Shown here: positions 58,941 through 64,000 of the stretch, piece after piece
Layout: the number at the start of each line of letters is the position of its first letter
How positions within the stretch are numbered: the stretch's first letter is position 1
Source of the DNA: Aselliscus stoliczkanus
Taxonomy: Eukaryota > Chordata > Mammalia > Chiroptera > Hipposideridae
DNA: 64,000 nt
Direction: 5' to 3'
Assembly: GCA_033961575.1 (NCBI GenBank)
Contig: CM066732.1
Location: forward strand, 73,942,687-74,006,686
The notes under the pieces: generated by a model
What the model saw: the letters and a program-made list of their open reading frames with translations, nothing else
The model's database searches: none
What the model was told of the DNA's origin: nothing
Position numbers and translations under genes: made by a program

Positions 58941-60649
58941 TGGCCTATGATCTTTGCTCAACGCATAGTCACTGTGATAATGGTTATGATGATGGCCACA
59001 ATCCCAACTGATAGCTATATTTTAATAATTTCTCTTTATATAAAAGAAGTCATTGATGTATCATTTTTTTCCTTCTGACATTTTCATGACTAAGGAGCGA
59101 AGATAATTCAAAGGAGATGGATTTGTTAAGTAAATGCTCAAATGTATCAATTTCAAGGCATGTATTTGGATCTTTCTCAAGGTAATCAGAGACAATGAAC
59201 TCTGGAGCATCACCCCTCTTTCTGCTCTTCCCCTGTCCTGAGCTCTAAAGCATCTGAGAAGCATTTTACCTGTGAGGACATGATTCAAAACCTGAACCCC
59301 TGCAACCCTCCTGTTTGCATCTGCCTTTATCCCCTGCTTGGGATGGAAGAATTGAAGTATAAAAAAATGAGTGTCTAGGGCTTCCTTGGGCCCTGATGCT
59401 CAGCTCATTTGGCAGAGTGTGAGTTCAAGCCCCCAACTGTCAGATAGATTTACCTGACAGGTAGATGGCCCAGCCCATCATTTCATGAAAGTCTCCCATA
59501 GCTCACAGGGGGAACTAGACTGGAAGACAGGACAGCAAGAGCTAAACAAACCTAGTCCCACTCCTAAAAAAGCAGCTCAGCCCATAAGCTCTAGAGCAGG
59601 ACCTGCAACAACAACTTTGGGCATATTTGTTTGTTAAGTTTGTGTTTGTTTTATACATAAGAATCATGTTTTCCAAAATTTAATTGGAATTGTTATAAAA
59701 ATTATTCATAAGAAGAAAAAGCTGAATTTTCAGATATACTTTCTTCATTTCCACACTGCTTTGTTCTGACACCATTCTTTGATTTTTATGTCTCTGCAAC
59801 TTCATAACTCAAAAGAAATCAAGCCTGAATGAACTCTAAACACCTCTGTTCATAGTAGACTTATTAAGTCTGCTTTAGTGAGAAAACTTGACCCTTTGGA
59901 GGCATTATCATGGGAGTGGGCTGTATTTCACGGTGTTTTCTTTGCTATATGTACAGTAAAATACCAGACCCTAAAATAAAAATCCCTTGCTGAGCTTCTT
60001 CTCCCTGGGAAAGAATACACTTTATGGCCAGATGGAATGGCATCATGTCTCACTGTTGGGGTAGCACAGAAAAGACAACATCACTGAACGCTTTCCATTC
60101 TCATTCGGCGCAGGCTCCTTAGTTTTGTCAGGTGCTGTAACTTGGACCCAACACTGAGCTGCAGCTCAGGAGACAAAACAGTTGGAAAACTTGGGGAAAG
60201 GCTCTAAGGGTCAGTGAAATTTACTGTGGGCAGCTGCTGCTTCAAAGCCACTGTCTGTGCAGAAGCCTATTAAGAAGTAGTAGGTTACGTTCCTGCTGTT
60301 TCCCCCAGCATGATGGATGATGCTCTGAAAAGAGAAAAGACTTCCTGTTCCATGGAGGTGGCTTTCCTCTAGGCTGCCTCGCTGCGTTTCTCAGGCTCCC
60401 TCTGTTCCGTTTCTAACCATTGAATTCACTGCTCCACTACATTTAATAATAACCTGGGTTTGTCAGGAATGACTGACTGTGACTCACCAGTGACTACTTG
60501 TCAATCAGCAGGACCTCCCACTCTCAGATGAGGGGCTTTGCTGTGCTGTTGGTGCAGGGGAGAAGGGCTGTGAGGGAAAAGAATCAGGTTGCGTATGGAT
60601 GAATAACAATAGTGGCTTTAGAGTTTGCTTGACTCTTTTTTGCATTCAG
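58941..60649. other. Unassigned stretch
   Basis: Contains an unidentified SINE-like segment at about 59370-59600 ('gctcatttggcagagtgtg', 'cccataagctctagagcag') that I cannot place. 60040-60560 looks unique and relatively GC-rich, with clustered TGAC motifs at 60470-60496. Confidence 0.4.
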
Positions 60650-61035
60650 AAACATTTTCACTTTACCTCATGTTAAGAATTGATTCTTCCCTGGCCTTCT
60701 CTCAGACCCTGGGACCTGCCAAGCTCATTCCTCCTGCAGAGCTTTTGCACACACTGTTCCCTCAGCTATGCATGCCCTTTCCTCCTTGCTTTGCCTTCTT
60801 TACTGTGACTCATCTTTCCATTCTCAGTTTATAGAGAAGCCCCCCAGCCTTCTTGTTTAGGTCAGAGCTCCCAACTCGAGGTGTCCATGAGACATTGTCC
60901 TTTCTTTGATATTCAATGGCTGTCCTCCCCACCCCAACTTCAAGTTCCTCAAGGACAGGGACAAAGGCTGTCAGTCCTCACCATTGTACCTTCAATGCCC
61001 TCTACTCAATGCTTTTTTGTTGCTGCTGGATACAG
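60650..61035 (+). mobile_element. L2 3' end fossil
   Basis: 'cctgccaagctcattcctcc', 'gagcttttgcacacactgttcc' (in parts), 'gcatgccctttcctccttg' and 'aaggacagggacaaaggctg' are L2 landmarks in order. Frames at 60625-60834 and 60881-61075 are this repeat. Confidence 0.85.
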
Positions 61036-61359
61036 TTGGCATTTAATTTCTATATCATTCATTTCTATATCATAGTTATTATATCTTTTGCATAGGCATA
61101 AATAGATACACAACATTCACAGTATGAGGTACGTTTTAAGAACAACTCCACGTTGCTTACTTAGAAACAAGGATAGCAACCCTACCTTTTGTATGTGAGG
61201 AAAGGTTGTTCATAATTAATGGACCAAAAAAAATCTCAGTATTTTCATATCAAATGAATATATATATTTCAAATCAAGTTCTCTCTTATTGACCCTATGA
61301 AACAATGGCTGCCAGGTACTGGAGTATTTTAGGATAATCTTTTGCTGTTTTGGAGAGAT

Positions 61360-61440
61360 GACTAACATAGACAAGACCTCTGCCCTCATGAGGCTTATCA
61401 TCTAAATAGGGAACATCAGATAAAGACCAGAGAGGAAAGT
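61360..61440 (-). mobile_element. L2 3' end fragment
   Basis: 'agacaagacctctgccctca' and 'tgaggcttatcatctaaat' match the antisense L2 tail. Confidence 0.72.
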
Positions 61441-63030
61441 GGTCTCTTGTGGGAATGTGGGAGAATCACAAACATGAGAGGAACATCTAATTCTCTCCCC
61501 TTCAGGAGGGTCTGATCTGCTCAGTCAAGAAGGATAAAAATGTAACTGAGCCTCGGTGAATGGTGATGGATATAGATCTACAATCCATAAATCTTGTGAT
61601 TTCATTCTAAAATTAACCCAATATTCAAAAGGAGGAATTTCCAAGATTCCTTACAAGATTTGAGGTGGCAGCAGGTGAATTTTGTTGACTGTTGTGTTCA
61701 GCTGGAGCTAAGGAGTCAAGTATCTAGGAAAATAAAATTCACGTGGAGGTTTCCCTTTGCTGTCTAATTTAGGGATTTTGCATTACCTGTGAAATCCCTG
61801 CAGGGGCTCTGAAGACAATGTCAGGAAAAGGAGAGACTCAACTGATAAAGGTCTGGTTCCCCCAGTCCTCCAAACAGAATGGCTCTGTGTTGAAACCTTT
61901 GTTTTAAAATTTTAGAATCTTATTAGAGGAAAGAGTTCTGCCACCATGACTTGCTAACTTTTACTTAAACTGCAGAGTCCAGGAATTTTTGCGCAGAGCA
62001 GATGACAGTAGTTAGTCAAGTTGAATGTTGGAGGAGGAGAATGTGAGTGAACTGGGAGGTGTGAGTATAGTGTGTAGACAAGGATAGAAGCAGTAACATT
62101 TCCTGCAAGAAAAGCAAGGAATTGATATGATCTTGACACGGAGCCATTGATAAGTTGGGACATTAGGTCAGACTGTGCTGAATCTACTCTAAGACACGCA
62201 AGGGTTCTTCTTTGAGGTAGCTGAATTGAGTAGGAAAAAAAAAAAGACCCAAACAATTCCTTTGATCAATTCCGGAATTTCCTCTAATTTGCCTTTGTGT
62301 TGCTTGGAGGTCCATTCTCTATGGTGAAAATAGTGAGGAGAGTTGGAATGCCTGCGAAGTCATAGAACACTTGTTGATGGGCAACTCCCCTCACATTTTT
62401 GGGCCCTTCCTTGAAATGTTTCTTTGGGGTGGCAAATGAGGCAGAAGAGCAGGAGGAGAGAAGCCACCTTGAAAATGGAGATTCAGCTATTCCTCGTGAC
62501 TGTGACACCTCTGAGCTGTCTACTTTCTTACATTCTGGGTAGTTCTTATCCCAAACCAAAGGCATATTTACAAATTGTTGTCAGATGGTTAAGGCTCTCT
62601 TATACACTGTGATTTATTTTTATTTTTGAATAGTATATTAAATGGAAATATAATATTTCCATAAGAATATGAAAATTATTTGTCATAATTTAACAAGAAT
62701 ATGTCAGAGTGAGAGAGCAGGAAATAAACCTAGAAGGAAACTATTTCTGGTCTAGTGTACTGTAAGAAATATTAAACTTGCTCCAGAATATTCTACTTTT
62801 ATTTCTGATAGGAATAAATAGGAATGCCATAGTTCTTATTTGGAAAGTATTTCTGTATATAATTTGTGTATATCTATCTATATACTAAAACCAAAATTAA
62901 AGTATTCAAACATTGGAATGATAGTATAAAATTCTTTATAAATATTCCTGTCTCATGGAATCTTGTTCTTTGTTAAAAATTAAGACATTTAAATGTCTAC
63001 TGACTATTCTTAAAAATAATAAAAATCCGA
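61441..63030. other. Unassigned stretch
   Basis: No element recognised. The 93- and 100-codon minus-strand frames (62284-62565, 61954-62256) have no family features. Confidence 0.4.
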
Positions 63031-63165
63031 GGGCCAGCCAAATGGCTCAGTTGGTTAAGAGCTCACTCAAGAGTGCGAGCTGAGCTCTGAGCAACAGCAG
63101 TTCGATGCCCAGCCCAAGCTGAGCTGCCGCTGAACTGCCAGCAGGTGGCAGAATGGCTCATCTAA

Positions 63166-63201
<36 letters not shown>
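63031..63201 (+). mobile_element. tRNA-headed SINE, type B, with (ATA)n tail
   Basis: 'gggccagccaaatggctcag', 'gagctcactcaagagtgcg', B-box-like 'agttcgatgccc', 'gctgccgctgaactgccag' and a tail grown into (ATA)n at 63164-63201. Same family as 12261-12409. Confidence 0.94.
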
Positions 63202-63202
<1 letters not shown>

Positions 63203-64000
63203 TTCTGAATCTTAACCTATCAAAAATTATAACTAAGATTCACTGATCTGGTTGAGAGGAGGAGAATTATTTTAAAAGGAAGATAGCCTGAGACTGTAAA
63301 TTTAGTGGAGTGGAAAAGACGGGCAAGAACTATGGAATTGGGTGTTTATGTTTACGTGGAAAATCATCGTGATTGTGATATGAAATATGATGTCCTTTGA
63401 TTAAAGCATAGACTCTATTCTATAAATCAGGATCAAAAGGGAGCATTTTTAGTTTACTTCCAATTTGATCAACTCTAGGGAGTTGAAAAGGGAAACAAAG
63501 CTAACAGATACTTTTAAAAAGAATCCAGCTAGCACATCAGCTAGCTAATTGATTCATATCCTTTGAAAGAAACCCCAAGTATTTGCAAATGAACATGGAG
63601 TAGATAATTGGAAGACAGAGTCAGAGATCAACTAGAACCGTTCCTTTAAATAACTCAGAAAGAAGCCTTTTCTCAATCCACATGGCTAGAAAAACAAAAA
63701 AAAACAACCCCAAAACAAAACAAAACTAAACCAATAAAATGAATCAGAACTAAACTGATGAGACAGATCTAAGAAAATCGTTACCCCTCTCCATCACAAG
63801 CAAGTTTGTAAATCTGGTATAATAAAGCTGAACAGATAACGTTGATGTTTGAATAGTTTATCTTCTTGAAATGCATAACTGAATCATACTTCTGGGTGAG
63901 CATACTGAGTAGGATTATGTGGTTATACTGCAAGCACCGATTCTGCTTATATTTATATTCACTTTTGTTTAATACCTAAGCATATTGTTCAGGTGTTGAC
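63202..64000. other. Unassigned stretch to window end
   Basis: AT-rich with an A/C-rich patch at about 63690-63730. Nothing recognised. Confidence 0.4.

Overview
The window is mammalian nuclear DNA, AT-rich and repeat-dense, and no intact protein-coding gene can be supported in it. It contains many LINE-1 and L2 fragments, MIR elements, MER5A/MLT1-type fossils, and lineage-specific tRNA-headed SINEs with clean target-site duplications. The SINEs use a 'ccacatgggcc / cacatatgagggcc' head and a 'cctccacaactagattg ... gttccccaataaaa' 3' module. I associate that module with yinpterochiropteran (rhinolophoid-type) bats. The bat assignment is inference from memory and I cannot name the family.

Layout. 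At 40-648 (minus) lies a processed pseudogene of thymosin beta-4 (TMSB4X type). From 0.65 to 10 kb there are two truncated L1 copies, MIR pieces and much unassigned sequence. From 10 to 17 kb there are L2 fragments in both orientations, an old L1 and three SINEs. From 17 to 25 kb there is a full-length long SINE, a MIR, a third SINE type, and a 2-kb L1 whose 5' part is inverted (twin-priming signature) with a matching target duplication. From 25 to 33 kb there are microsatellites, MIR/L2 fragments and a tandem pair of short SINEs.

From 33 to 43 kb there is a tail-only insertion scar, a MER5A fossil split by a SINE, a repeat-poor stretch with homeodomain-type motifs (about 38.5-39.5 kb), a MIR and a 24-bp minisatellite. 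From 43 to 49 kb there is an old L1, a 128-bp mariner-type MITE, a second inverted L1 structure carrying a SINE, and a HAL1-like LINE remnant that holds a 64-bp tandem duplication and a solo MLT1-type LTR. From 49 to 64 kb there is a long purine tract, another long SINE, an L2, an unclassified DNA transposon abutting a second MITE that still encodes a transposase-like tail, and further L2/SINE copies.

No genes work together here. The content records retrotransposition and DNA transposition in an intergenic or intronic region. The most informative items are insertion-mechanism signatures: two twin-primed L1s, one poly(A)-only insertion, a dimorphic SINE family and a two-member mariner MITE family. 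I saw no undescribed gene system, CRISPR array, tRNA/rRNA gene or coding exon that I could defend. Unassigned stretches were read only by eye, so absence of a call there is weak evidence.
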